A stretch of DNA of 31,323 bases from assembly GCA_964520045.1 (NCBI GenBank), contig CAZFMJ010000031.1, forward strand, positions 1 to 31,323, written 5' to 3'. Below, piece by piece: positions 1-6,346 of this stretch. A program made the translations under genes and the position numbers. Below the pieces are notes generated by a model, which was not told where the DNA came from, searched no databases, and saw only the letters and a list, made by a program, of their open reading frames with translations. The DNA is from CAZFMJ01 sp964520045. Lineage in GTDB: Bacteria; Elusimicrobiota; Elusimicrobia; Elusimicrobiales; CAZFMJ01. Within the stretch, counting starts at the first letter, position 1; each line of letters opens with the position of its first letter.

Positions 1-2
1 GT

Positions 3-42
3 ACCATGACATTTCTAAAAAACGCAAACCATGACATTTCTA
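3..42. repeat. Direct repeat pair at the left edge
   Basis: The 15-bp sequence ACCATGACATTTCTA occurs at 3-17 and again at 28-42, one copy every 25 bp. Multiple short repeats of the type 'AGAAATGTCATGGT' at a terminus are typical of some insertion sequences such as the IS21 family. Since this lies at the very edge, it may be the end of a mobile element on which the assembly broke. No transposase is visible, so this is only a suggestion. Confidence 0.5.
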
Positions 43-94
43 TTTGCTTGCAACAGGCGGAAAACAGCATGGCGGCCGGACAACAGGAAGATGT

Positions 95-201
95 GATTGA
101 GGGATTAAGTAATCAAGTGACCGAGAGATGAGATATTGGGACCAAATAGACGGTTTTTATATCGTCTTACCTTAATCTCTCAATTACCCGTTCACTTAAT
201 C
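95..201. repeat. Inverted pair of degenerate octamer arrays (GATTAAGT family)
   Basis: At 95-134 five consecutive octamers run GATTGAGG, GATTAAGT, AATCAAGT, GACCGAGA, GATGAGAT. At 170-201 the minus strand reads GATTAAGT, GAACGGGT, AATTGAGA, GATTAAGG in the same phase. The two arms face each other across a 35-bp core, so the whole could fold as an imperfect hairpin. It lies downstream of the CBM48-like gene. The bases from 202 to 240 hold a short piece of another repeat ('GCTGGTGACTGGTGG'). Confidence 0.75.
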
Positions 202-240
202 GCTTCCTGATCTTCTGTCTGGGTTGCTGGTGACTGGTGG

Positions 241-1086
241 TTAATCCTGTGATGTTACCACAAGGCAGGAATCGCCTTTGAGTTTAAGCGGCTGATAGGG
301 ATCAAGCGTTTTCTGTCCGTCTACTATAAAATGGTAAGGGTATTTGCCGGGGTATATGTATAAGCTTGTGCTCCAGTATTTGCCGTCCTGTTTCATCGGC
401 GCAGGCTGCCATTTCGTAAAACTTCCTTTAATGGAGACTGTGTCCGCCTCGGAATTAACGTATTCAAAAACAATTTTTTGGGCTTTTTCAACTGGTTCGG
501 ATTCCTTAGCTTTATCGGAAGAGACCGGCCCGTTCTTTCCCTGCAGGTTTTGCGAAGGGGCCGGTCCAAACTCACCGCTTTTCTGGACTGTTTGGGCTGT
601 CCCGCGGAGCGGGGCGGATTCCTTAGAATCAGCGGAAGAGGATTGTTGTTTCGCCGGTTCAGAAACCGCAGTTGTGCTGTTTTGAACCGCTGCCGCCGTT
701 TTAACTGCCGGAATTTTTGCCTGTTCATCCGGTTTTTTAGGCTGGGCAGGCGCCTTCTGGACAGATTTTTGCTCCGGTTCAGGTTTGGATTCCTTTGAAA
801 CAGGCGAAACGGGTTTTTCCCGGGCATTGACAGTCTGCGTGCTTTTTATGACGTCAAGGTCGGCGGGAAGCGCCAGCGGCTTAGGCATCGTCGGCCGCGT
901 TATTGAAACGGGGGCGGATTCCGAAGTTTCATAAGTCCGGGTAGATGAAATATTCAGCGAAAGTCTGCTGTAAAATACCCAGCCGAAAGCCGATAAAAGC
1001 AGTAAATCCATTATTATCATCACTGCCCAGAATTTTTTTGGTTTTTCTTTGGATTGCTGCGTCTGAGAATCGTTAATTATTGTCAT
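241..1086 (-). CDS. Membrane-anchored protein with C-terminal CBM48/AMPK-type glycogen-binding domain
   Basis: A 281-residue protein in three parts. Residues about 18-42 form one hydrophobic membrane segment after a short charged N-terminus. Residues about 60-203 are a low-complexity Pro/Ala/Lys/Glu/Ser linker. Residues about 204-279 resemble the early-set carbohydrate-binding fold of AMPK-beta and isoamylase-type enzymes (CBM48): 'VSIKGSFTKW' with W226, a second aromatic W238 and 'YHFIVDG' at 251-257. No catalytic domain is attached, so a scaffolding or polysaccharide-binding role at the envelope is inferred. The topology predicts a short cytoplasmic tail and an extracytoplasmic sugar-binding domain. 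No clear Shine-Dalgarno sequence precedes the ATG. The stop codon is followed directly by an 'ACCAGTCACCAGC' repeat. Domain call fairly secure; function open. Confidence 0.75.
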   Translation of the reverse strand: MTIINDSQTQQSKEKPKKFWAVMIIMDLLLLSAFGWVFYSRLSLNISSTRTYETSESAPVSITRPTMPKPLALPADLDVIKSTQTVNAREKPVSPVSKESKPEPEQKSVQKAPAQPKKPDEQAKIPAVKTAAAVQNSTTAVSEPAKQQSSSADSKESAPLRGTAQTVQKSGEFGPAPSQNLQGKNGPVSSDKAKESEPVEKAQKIVFEYVNSEADTVSIKGSFTKWQPAPMKQDGKYWSTSLYIYPGKYPYHFIVDGQKTLDPYQPLKLKGDSCLVVTSQD

Positions 1087-1103
1087 AGTTTAAATAAGGA
1101 CCA

Positions 1104-1174
1104 AGCGGGCGATGGGAATCGAACCCACGTCTAAAGCTTGGGAAGCTCTCGTTCTACCATTGAACTACGCCCGC
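1104..1174 (-). tRNA. tRNA-Gly (anticodon CCC)
   Basis: The minus strand folds as a standard cloverleaf of 71 nt including the discriminator U. The acceptor stem GCGGGCG/CGCCCGC has 7 perfect pairs, the D arm is GTTC/GAAC with AATGGTA, the anticodon stem AGAGC/GCTTT closes the loop TTCCCAA (anticodon CCC), and the T arm has the loop TTCGATT. CCA is not encoded (TGG follows the discriminator), so the product depends on the CCA-adding enzyme encoded at 3059-4600. Confidence 0.95.
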
Positions 1175-1281
1175 ATCTGTCGCATCCGCTTACGCGAACG
1201 ACTAACGCCGGCCTTTAAGCGGTGACGGCCGGTGCTCCACGAGGGGAGCTAAGCTCCCCTTCGTCGTTCACTATTGCGGCA
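1175..1281. other. Dyad-rich spacer between two tRNA-Gly sequences
   Basis: No coding potential is visible. The stretch holds three nested or adjacent dyads: GAACGAC (about 1196-1202) with GTCGTTC (about 1263-1269), CCGGCC with GGCCGG, and an AGGGGAGCT/AGCTCCCCT hairpin centred at 1251. It could fold as one branched structure, or be the ragged end of a contig joined at the gap that follows. Confidence 0.5.
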
Positions 1282-1291
1282 NNNNNNNNNN
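1282..1291. other. Assembly gap (10 N)
   Basis: Ten N bases. The sequence to the right begins with the first 20 nt of a tRNA-Gly (minus strand), but the sequence to the left is not the rest of that tRNA. About 50 nt of tRNA alone are missing, so the gap is larger than ten bases or the two sides are not truly adjacent. Confidence 0.99.
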
Positions 1292-1311
1292 TACCATTGA
1301 ACTACGCCCGC
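1292..1311 (-). tRNA. 5' fragment of a second tRNA-Gly, cut by the gap
   Basis: These 20 bases are identical to the first 20 nt of the tRNA-Gly at 1104-1174 (acceptor 5' strand, then the D-arm sequence as far as the GGTA). The flank upstream of the tRNA differs from that of the first copy, so this is a second gene or contig end rather than a simple reread. The anticodon is in the gap. Confidence 0.65.
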
Positions 1312-1380
1312 TGAAATTTTTGCTCCGGTTGTAATATGAGTTTATAATATCAACCTATCAACGATACTGTCAATACTAGA

Positions 1381-1668
1381 AGACGGTAAATGGGAGAGGG
1401 TAAACGGTAGACGGTTAACGGCAAAGAGAGGATATCAAGGATATGAAGAGAGGAAAAAACTAATCTGAAGACTGCAGTTGTCATACTGGTGCCCCAAGCT
1501 TTCCTCAAAAACAGTGTGTTTGGGACTATACCTTTCTCAATGCGAGGAAAGAAAGGTATGAAAACCGGCACCCAGAGTTTTGTAAGCCGTTAAAACTGAT
1601 GACTGGGCAACTGGTGTCGGGAAACTTTTACCGTCTACCGTTTCCCATCTCCCGTCTACCTTCCGCCT
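1381..1668. repeat. Inverted pair of GGTAGAC-family heptamer arrays with core
   Basis: The plus-strand arm at 1381-1425 reads as 7-bp units (GACGGTA, AATGGGA, GAGGGTA, AACGGTA, GACGGTT, AACGGCA). The opposite arm at about 1628-1665 carries the same family on the minus strand and runs into the end of folE, supplying its TAG stop codon. Between the arms lies a structured element (1481-1580) and an ACTG-rich repeat (about 1594-1618). With 1312-1380, where I see nothing, this accounts for the gene-free stretch between the gap and folE. Confidence 0.8.
1481..1580. repeat. Two-hairpin intergenic element, copy 1
   Basis: CCCAA (1493-1497) pairs with TTGGG (1520-1524). Next comes a 10-bp stem ATACCTTTCT (1528-1537) / AGAAAGGTAT (1550-1559) enclosing 'CAA..GAGGAA'. 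The outside is bounded by 'TCATACTGGTGCC' and 'CCGGCACCCAGAG', which are also roughly complementary. A second copy at 17105-17178 keeps 'TTTGGGAC', 'TCTCAA' and 'GAGGAAAG' but has a different, still perfectly paired stem. It may be an RNA structure or a non-coding mobile element; neither strand is obviously the transcribed one. Confidence 0.6.
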
Positions 1669-2216
1669 ATTAGGGAAAGGAACTCATGGCGGGTGCGCGG
1701 GTCTTTGCGGAATTTGCCTAACATGGCGCTTGTGACTGCCGGAGATTTTTCACTGCGCACGCCGCGCATTTCCATGCACAAATGCCGGGCTTCCATTACT
1801 ACCCCGACGCCGAGGGGCTTGATTTTTTTGTTAAGAGTTTCCGCTATCTGCATGGTAAGTCTTTCCTGAACCTGCAGTCTGCATGCGAATGCGCGGACGA
1901 GCCTCGGTATTTTTGACAGGCCTATAATTCTTCCGTCCGGTACATATGCGACATGCGCTGTTCCGAAAAACGGCAGAAAGTGATGTTCGCAGAGCGAATA
2001 AAACGGTATGTCTTTTACAAGCACCATTTCACTGCAGTCTGTTTTAAAAAAAGCACCGTTGAGAATTTTGTCTATGTCCGCGTTATAGCCTGATGTTATT
2101 TCCAGCAGGGCTTTTGCGGCTCTTAAAGGCGTTTTTAGAAGTTCTTCCCTTTCCGGATCGTCGCCGATATGTTTTATCAGTGAATAAATATTTTTTTCTG
2201 TTTTTTTAAGAGGCAT
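1656..2216 (-). CDS. folE: GTP cyclohydrolase I
   Basis: FolE converts GTP to 7,8-dihydroneopterin triphosphate, the first step of folate and (via QueD-type enzymes) queuosine or biopterin synthesis. The 186 residues match the usual bacterial length. The zinc ligands are visible as C76 and H79 in 'SLCEHHFLPF' and C147 in 'RHLCMEMRG'. 'GLSKIPRLV' (99-107) and 'QVQERLT' (115-121) are also family motifs. There is no clear Shine-Dalgarno sequence: a hairpin followed by a T-run ends only a few bases before the ATG, so expression probably depends on an upstream promoter that reads through it, or on initiation close to the start. The last codons and the TAG lie in a heptamer repeat. Confidence 0.95.
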   Translation of the reverse strand: MPLKKTEKNIYSLIKHIGDDPEREELLKTPLRAAKALLEITSGYNADIDKILNGAFFKTDCSEMVLVKDIPFYSLCEHHFLPFFGTAHVAYVPDGRIIGLSKIPRLVRAFACRLQVQERLTMQIAETLNKKIKPLGVGVVMEARHLCMEMRGVRSEKSPAVTSAMLGKFRKDPRTRHEFLSLIGGR

Positions 2217-2220
2217 TGTT

Positions 2221-2262
2221 AAAAAAAGCGATAAGTCCGGATTTTTTTGTTGCTTATCGCTT
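2221..2262 (-). terminator. Hairpin with T-run just upstream of folE
   Basis: On the minus strand AAGCGATAAG (2253-2262) and CTTATCGCTT (2226-2235) form a perfect 10-bp stem with a 17-nt loop, followed by seven T (2221-2227). This is an intrinsic-terminator shape for the secreted-protein gene at 2289-2972. The stem belongs to the GCGATAAG repeat family seen at 17015-17334. It could also act as an attenuator for folE. Confidence 0.6.
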
Positions 2263-2288
2263 AAATCTTATAACTTACAACTTTTTTA

Positions 2289-2972
2289 TTACATTGAAAC
2301 CGTATACATCCAGCGCGTTACGGCTCTTAATTCATTGGATAAGGAATCAAGCCGTTTGGTTTCCGATATCAGGCGCGCCAGCGCTTTTCTGTCTTCCGCG
2401 GTGAGCATTCTTGTTCTTGCCGTTTTTATTTTTTTGCCTTTTATTTTTTTGCCGGATATGGCGTCTCTCATCGATTGCGAGGCCTTTCGCTTTTGCGCAA
2501 GGTTCAGCGAGATTTTTGACAGATCGTCCGCCTGCCAGTAAAGCCGCAGACTGTAAAGCGCCACCGCTCTTGTATAACGCGCAGTCGCGGTATCGGAGGT
2601 GGCGGACATCTGCGCGAATTGACCGTGCGCCTTATTGTTTATAACGGCAAGACTTTTACGTATGAAGTATATCCGCGCGGCTATGGAGGAAATGTCCTCC
2701 GCTTTTGACCGCATGTTGAGTCTTTTTGCCAAAGGCATTGTTTTCTGGAGATATTCATTCTGGATGACAAGTTCGGAGAGCAGGGTTTTCAATCCGCGCG
2801 TGATTTCAGCGTTTACCTGAGTTTGTTCTTTGGCAACCTTAAAGTTAGGTTCAAAGGCGGCGTCCCCAGCCGCGCGGCCGGTATTTAAAACGGCGCCGGC
2901 CTGTCCGCTCAGCGCAACGGCAGTCCATATCGCCAGAGACACCGCCACGCACAAGAAATTATTCATTTTCAT
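2289..2972 (-). CDS. Secreted helical protein of unknown function
   Basis: 227 residues. Residues 1-27 look like a signal peptide (short basic start, hydrophobic core, ending near 'GQAGA'). The remainder is almost entirely predicted helix, rich in Lys, Arg, Ala and Ser with few aromatics, and shows heptad-like spacing around 100-200, so a periplasmic coiled-coil or helical-bundle protein is likely. The start ATG is preceded by GGTGA at suitable spacing. I recognise no family. Downstream, a hairpin plus T-run separates it from folE; upstream 86 bp separate it from cca. Confidence 0.65.
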   Translation of the reverse strand: MKMNNFLCVAVSLAIWTAVALSGQAGAVLNTGRAAGDAAFEPNFKVAKEQTQVNAEITRGLKTLLSELVIQNEYLQKTMPLAKRLNMRSKAEDISSIAARIYFIRKSLAVINNKAHGQFAQMSATSDTATARYTRAVALYSLRLYWQADDLSKISLNLAQKRKASQSMRDAISGKKIKGKKIKTARTRMLTAEDRKALARLISETKRLDSLSNELRAVTRWMYTVSM

Positions 2973-3043
2973 AATATCACCCGATATTATTCTAGCATGG
3001 CAATAAACTTAAAACATGGGTCTTACGGGTTTGTTTTACATGG

Positions 3044-3058
3044 CCAAAAGTCCCATGG
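3044..3058 (-). repeat. CCATGGGACTTTTGG repeat directly behind cca
   Basis: Fifteen bases identical, in inverse orientation, to 30133-30147. On the minus strand the repeat begins with the base immediately after the TAG stop of cca. The rest of the 2973-3043 spacer carries related 'CATGGG' and 'ACATGG' words but no gene. Confidence 0.55.
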
Positions 3059-4600
3059 CTATGTGGGTCTGCGGGAGGATTTTATAAATTGCAGGGCTTC
3101 CCTGCGGCCGGTGATTTTTCCGCCGGCCTGGGCGGAGCGCACCCGTTCGAGTATTTTTCCTATCACCGGACTTTCCGGTATGCCCAGGATGCTCATGACG
3201 TCGTTCCCGTTTATCAGTTTTTCCGGGATTATTTTTGGTTTTTCTTTGAAATACATGGTAAGCATTTTATTGATCACCTGAATATAACGCAGGGTTTTTT
3301 CCGTGCCGGTGTCCGGGAATCCGCCTTCCGGCACCGGCAGGGGTTCTTCGCAGGCCTTTTTTTCTACGGATGCCAGCTGGCTGTCCGAAAGATAGCTTGT
3401 GTGGTCCGCCCAGCACAGCAGAAGAAGCGCTATTCCTTCTTGTCCCGTATCCCTGAAAAACCGGTAGACGGCTTTATCCGATATATATTGATTTGCTGAA
3501 AGATTGCCGGGCCGCAGATGGTGCCGTATAAGTTTTGAGACCAGATTTATATGCGCCCTGCTGAAACGCAGTTTTTCCATCGTCTTTTCCGCCATTTTTG
3601 CGCCATATTCTTCGTGTCCGAAAAATCTCAGCCGTTTGCCTATGATTTTAGCCCTTGCCGGTTTTGCTATGTCATGCAGGAGCGCCGCCAGTTTAAGAAT
3701 GCTTTTCTCGTTTTCGTATGCCGAAATTTTTCTGTATATGTGAGGGAAGATTTTCTTTATCGAACTTAGAAGATATTCCATCCGTTTGACGACGAGAATA
3801 GAATGTTTCAGCACTCCGCCTTTGCCGTAATAAACCTGGGCGCAAAGCCTCTGCCGTTCTATCTCCGGAAATATCTCCGCAAGAAGGCCGGCCTTATCCA
3901 TTTCTTCCAGCCAGAACGAGCTTTTCGGCATTTCAAGCAGGCGCATAAGTTCGTAATGCATCCGCTCCGGAGCGGATGTTTTTAAGAGTTTTTTATCTTT
4001 GCTTATCTGTTTTAAGGTTTCCGGGTGTATTGTCCAGCCGAGTTCCGCGGCTATCCTGAAAGCTCTCAGCATCCTCAACGGGTCTTCCTGAAAGGCGTTT
4101 TCCCCGGCCAGGCGTACGGTTTTCAGCTGTATGTCTCTTTTTCCGGCGCAGGGGTCTACAATCAGTTTCGCATTTATGCCGGTTATGCGCATTCCATTTT
4201 TTAAGTTTAGAATTTTGAGTTTAGAGTTTAGAGTTTTGAATTTTGAGCCGGTTCTTAGCGGATATCCCATGGCATTTACCGAGAAATCCCTGCGCAGTAA
4301 ATCCTGATTAATATCCGCGCCCTGAAAGGCCGATAGATCTATCTGCTTCTGCGTGCCCGCGTCTTTTTCTCTGATCACTATGCGGTATATATTGTTTTTT
4401 TCGTCAAGAGGGAAAGATACCGCGGACAGGGCTTTTGCTATGGCCGAACTTTTGATTCTGATGGCGGAGCCGTATAAAGGAAGAGCTATGTCGATATCAA
4501 GGGACGGCCTGCCGATAAGGCAGTCGCGCAGAGCTCCGCCCACTAGATAAGATCCTTCCGGCAGGAGAGTTATAAGAACTTCAAAAATTTCGGACGGCAT
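3059..4600 (-). CDS. cca: CCA tRNA nucleotidyltransferase / poly(A) polymerase family protein with HD domain
   Basis: Class II nucleotidyltransferase that adds or repairs the CCA end of tRNAs. The head has 'LVGGALRD' (19-26), the catalytic 'DIDIAL' acidic pair D35/D37, 'RRDFSVNAM' (103-111) and 'EDPLRMLRAFRIAAEL' (172-187). A C-terminal HD phosphohydrolase domain shows H266, 'LLHD' (307-310), H329 and 'RHH' (359-361). The 513 residues are somewhat long. Residues about 117-136, rich in K, L and N, are encoded by a heptamer repeat array and lie between the 'RRDFSVNAM' strand and 'DPCAGKRDI', where relatives have a short turn. The encoded tRNA-Gly lacks CCA, which fits a need for this enzyme. 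It ends 13 bp upstream of nothing coding but a short repeat; the acyl-CoA ligase lies 13 bp upstream on the same strand. Confidence 0.93.
   Translation of the reverse strand: MPSEIFEVLITLLPEGSYLVGGALRDCLIGRPSLDIDIALPLYGSAIRIKSSAIAKALSAVSFPLDEKNNIYRIVIREKDAGTQKQIDLSAFQGADINQDLLRRDFSVNAMGYPLRTGSKFKTLNSKLKILNLKNGMRITGINAKLIVDPCAGKRDIQLKTVRLAGENAFQEDPLRMLRAFRIAAELGWTIHPETLKQISKDKKLLKTSAPERMHYELMRLLEMPKSSFWLEEMDKAGLLAEIFPEIERQRLCAQVYYGKGGVLKHSILVVKRMEYLLSSIKKIFPHIYRKISAYENEKSILKLAALLHDIAKPARAKIIGKRLRFFGHEEYGAKMAEKTMEKLRFSRAHINLVSKLIRHHLRPGNLSANQYISDKAVYRFFRDTGQEGIALLLLCWADHTSYLSDSQLASVEKKACEEPLPVPEGGFPDTGTEKTLRYIQVINKMLTMYFKEKPKIIPEKLINGNDVMSILGIPESPVIGKILERVRSAQAGGKITGRREALQFIKSSRRPT
4205..4247. 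repeat. TTTAGAG heptamer array inserted in frame inside cca
   Basis: Six successive 7-bp units on the plus strand (TTTAGAA, TTTTGAG, TTTAGAG, TTTAGAG, TTTTGAA, TTTTGAG). On the coding strand they are free of stop codons and encode about 14-18 extra residues, 'KFKTLNSKLKILNLK'. Base composition differs sharply from the flanking cca sequence. This is the only array of the window found inside a gene. Confidence 0.8.
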
Positions 4601-4613
4601 AGATAGTATTTTG

Positions 4614-6194
4614 TCACGTACCCGCAGAAACGGCGCGTTTTTCCAATTCCCGCTGTCTCAAAACGCGTTTAAGGACTTTATGGAGAGTGTTTTTCGGCAG
4701 GGAATCCATGATTTCTATTTCCCTTGGGCGTTTGTACGGATCGAGTTTGCCGCGCATGAATTGCATTAATTCGTTTTTATTTATGACGGCGCCGGGCTTT
4801 GCGACGCAGAAACACTTTATGGTCTCGTCTCCCGTGGAATTCGGAATGCCTATTACCGCGGTTTCAGCGACTGCCGGATGCTCAAGTATCAGCGCTTCCA
4901 CCTGAGCCGGAAAAACCTTGAGCCCTTTCACTATTATCATATCCTTCTTTCTGTCCCTTATAAAAAGAAAACCTTCTTTGTCTATTATCCCGATATCGCC
5001 TGTTTTTATCCAGCCGTCGGCCGTGAATATCTCCGCCGTGGCTTTTTCATCGGCATGATACCCGCTGGTTACATTGCGGCCTTTTACGCATATTTCCCCT
5101 TCCAGCCCCGAGTCAAGTTCCTGCTCGTTTTCATTAATTATCCGTATGCTTACCCCGGGCAGGGGTTTGCCTACGGAGCCGTGTTTGCGCATGTAAATGC
5201 GGTTGGCCGTTACCACCGGGCTTGTTTCGGTAAGTCCATATCCTTCAAGCAGAGGGACGTTGAGTTTTTTCTCAAACATGTGCTGTATGGTCTTGTTCAA
5301 AGGAGCCGCGCCGGACATGCAGAATCTCATTTTGCGGAACGGCCAATATCTCAAGTAAAGTCTTTTGAATCCTTTGGCTTCTTTTGCAAGCACGGAAAAA
5401 AGCTGAGGCACCGCGGCCATGACCGTTATGCCTTCCTTTCCCATCTGGCTCAGCCATGGTTTTGGAGGCGTCAGATGGCTGATTATCAGTGTTTTTGCTC
5501 CAAGCATTATCGGCACAATCACGGAAGTCGTCCATGAAAAGGTGTGAAACATCGGAAGCACGCATAGAAAAGAGTCCTTTTTTGTCAGATGCATGGCATG
5601 TATGCACGACCTTGCGTTTGCAAGCAGATTTTTATGGCTCAGCAGAACTCCCTTGGGATGGCCTGTGGTGCCGGAGGTGTAGAGTATCAGCGCAAGGTCT
5701 TCTTCCTCGGAATTAGAGTCGCGCGCCTGTATATGATAAGGGGCGTCTTTAATAAGTTTCCAGAAGCTTTCGCAGTGCCATGCGTGCGCGGGGTCCGTGG
5801 AAAGCAGAAATTTTATCGCCGGCAGTCCGGTCTGTAGTTTGGCGTAAGGTTTTATGAATTCGCTTTGGGTTACGATTCCTTTTGAATGCGAATTTTTGAG
5901 TATGAAGCCTATCTTTTTTTCTTTGGAGACCAGAAAATTTATCGGCACCGCCGTAGCTCCGAGTTTTGCGAGCGCAAAGCAGGTTATTATGAACTCGGGC
6001 GAATTTCTGAGGGCAACGGCTACTTTGTCGCCTTTTCTTATTCCGAGCCCCCAGAACATGTCGGCGGCGCGGTCCGTCCAGTAAAAAAGCCTGTGATACG
6101 ACCATTTATCTTTTCCGAAGACAAGAGCGGTTGTTTCCGGCTCTCCTGAGGCGGCACGCAGAAGCATTGTGTACAAATCTTTTGATTCAATCAT
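4614..6194 (-). CDS. Long-chain acyl-CoA ligase / AMP-binding enzyme
   Basis: Activates a fatty or other carboxylic acid to the acyl-adenylate and then the CoA thioester. Its 526 residues match the ANL superfamily. Visible motifs are the P-loop-like 'YTSGTTGHPKG' (172-182), 'GYGLTETSP' (318-326), 'TGD' (398-400), 'RDRKKDMIIVKG' (413-424) and a C-terminal lysine near 506 in 'LPKNTLHKVLKR'. Closest in style to FadD, but substrate cannot be read from sequence. There is no convincing Shine-Dalgarno sequence before the ATG at 6194. It lies 13 bp upstream of cca on the same strand, so the two may be co-transcribed; the combination suggests no shared pathway. Confidence 0.92.
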   Translation of the reverse strand: MIESKDLYTMLLRAASGEPETTALVFGKDKWSYHRLFYWTDRAADMFWGLGIRKGDKVAVALRNSPEFIITCFALAKLGATAVPINFLVSKEKKIGFILKNSHSKGIVTQSEFIKPYAKLQTGLPAIKFLLSTDPAHAWHCESFWKLIKDAPYHIQARDSNSEEEDLALILYTSGTTGHPKGVLLSHKNLLANARSCIHAMHLTKKDSFLCVLPMFHTFSWTTSVIVPIMLGAKTLIISHLTPPKPWLSQMGKEGITVMAAVPQLFSVLAKEAKGFKRLYLRYWPFRKMRFCMSGAAPLNKTIQHMFEKKLNVPLLEGYGLTETSPVVTANRIYMRKHGSVGKPLPGVSIRIINENEQELDSGLEGEICVKGRNVTSGYHADEKATAEIFTADGWIKTGDIGIIDKEGFLFIRDRKKDMIIVKGLKVFPAQVEALILEHPAVAETAVIGIPNSTGDETIKCFCVAKPGAVINKNELMQFMRGKLDPYKRPREIEIMDSLPKNTLHKVLKRVLRQRELEKRAVSAGT

Positions 6195-6346
6195 AGTAAG
6201 AAGTTGCCAGTCATCAGTTGCCGGATTCCCAGCTCAAGTCAGTTGTCGGCATAATAATTGACAATTTGGTTTGTCGATACCATAGCCGGCTGGATGCTGA
6301 TATCTCCCCCTTTCAATTCCGAGCAGTTCTATGCTCTACATAAGTC
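6195..6346. repeat. Spacer with ACTG-rich repeats between the ligase gene and the defence cassette
   Basis: About 6198-6246 holds repeated words 'TTGCCAGTCATCAG', 'AGTTGCC' and 'AGTCAGTTGTCGG', related to the TAGCTGGG/ACTGGTGACTGG family at 222-240, 1594-1618, 24953-24982 and 26569-26608. The rest, to the stop codon of darT, shows no gene and no clear terminator. This is the downstream boundary of the AT-rich cassette. Confidence 0.5.

Noticed and set aside
1196..1270. Possible integron attC site in the spacer beside the gap
   Set aside because: The dyad GAACGAC/GTCGTTC and 'CTAAC'-like ends suggested it, but the RYYYAAC and GTTRRRY core sites do not match and no integrase or cassette array is present.
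1350..1571. 73-codon minus-strand ORF
   Set aside because: It runs through the heptamer array and the two-hairpin element; reverse-read heptamers lack stops and create such frames. No ribosome site or protein-like pattern.
4878..5537. 219-codon ORF antisense to the acyl-CoA ligase
   Set aside because: The opposite strand encodes a well-supported enzyme with all motifs; this frame has unnatural composition (many Phe, Tyr, His) and no family resemblance.
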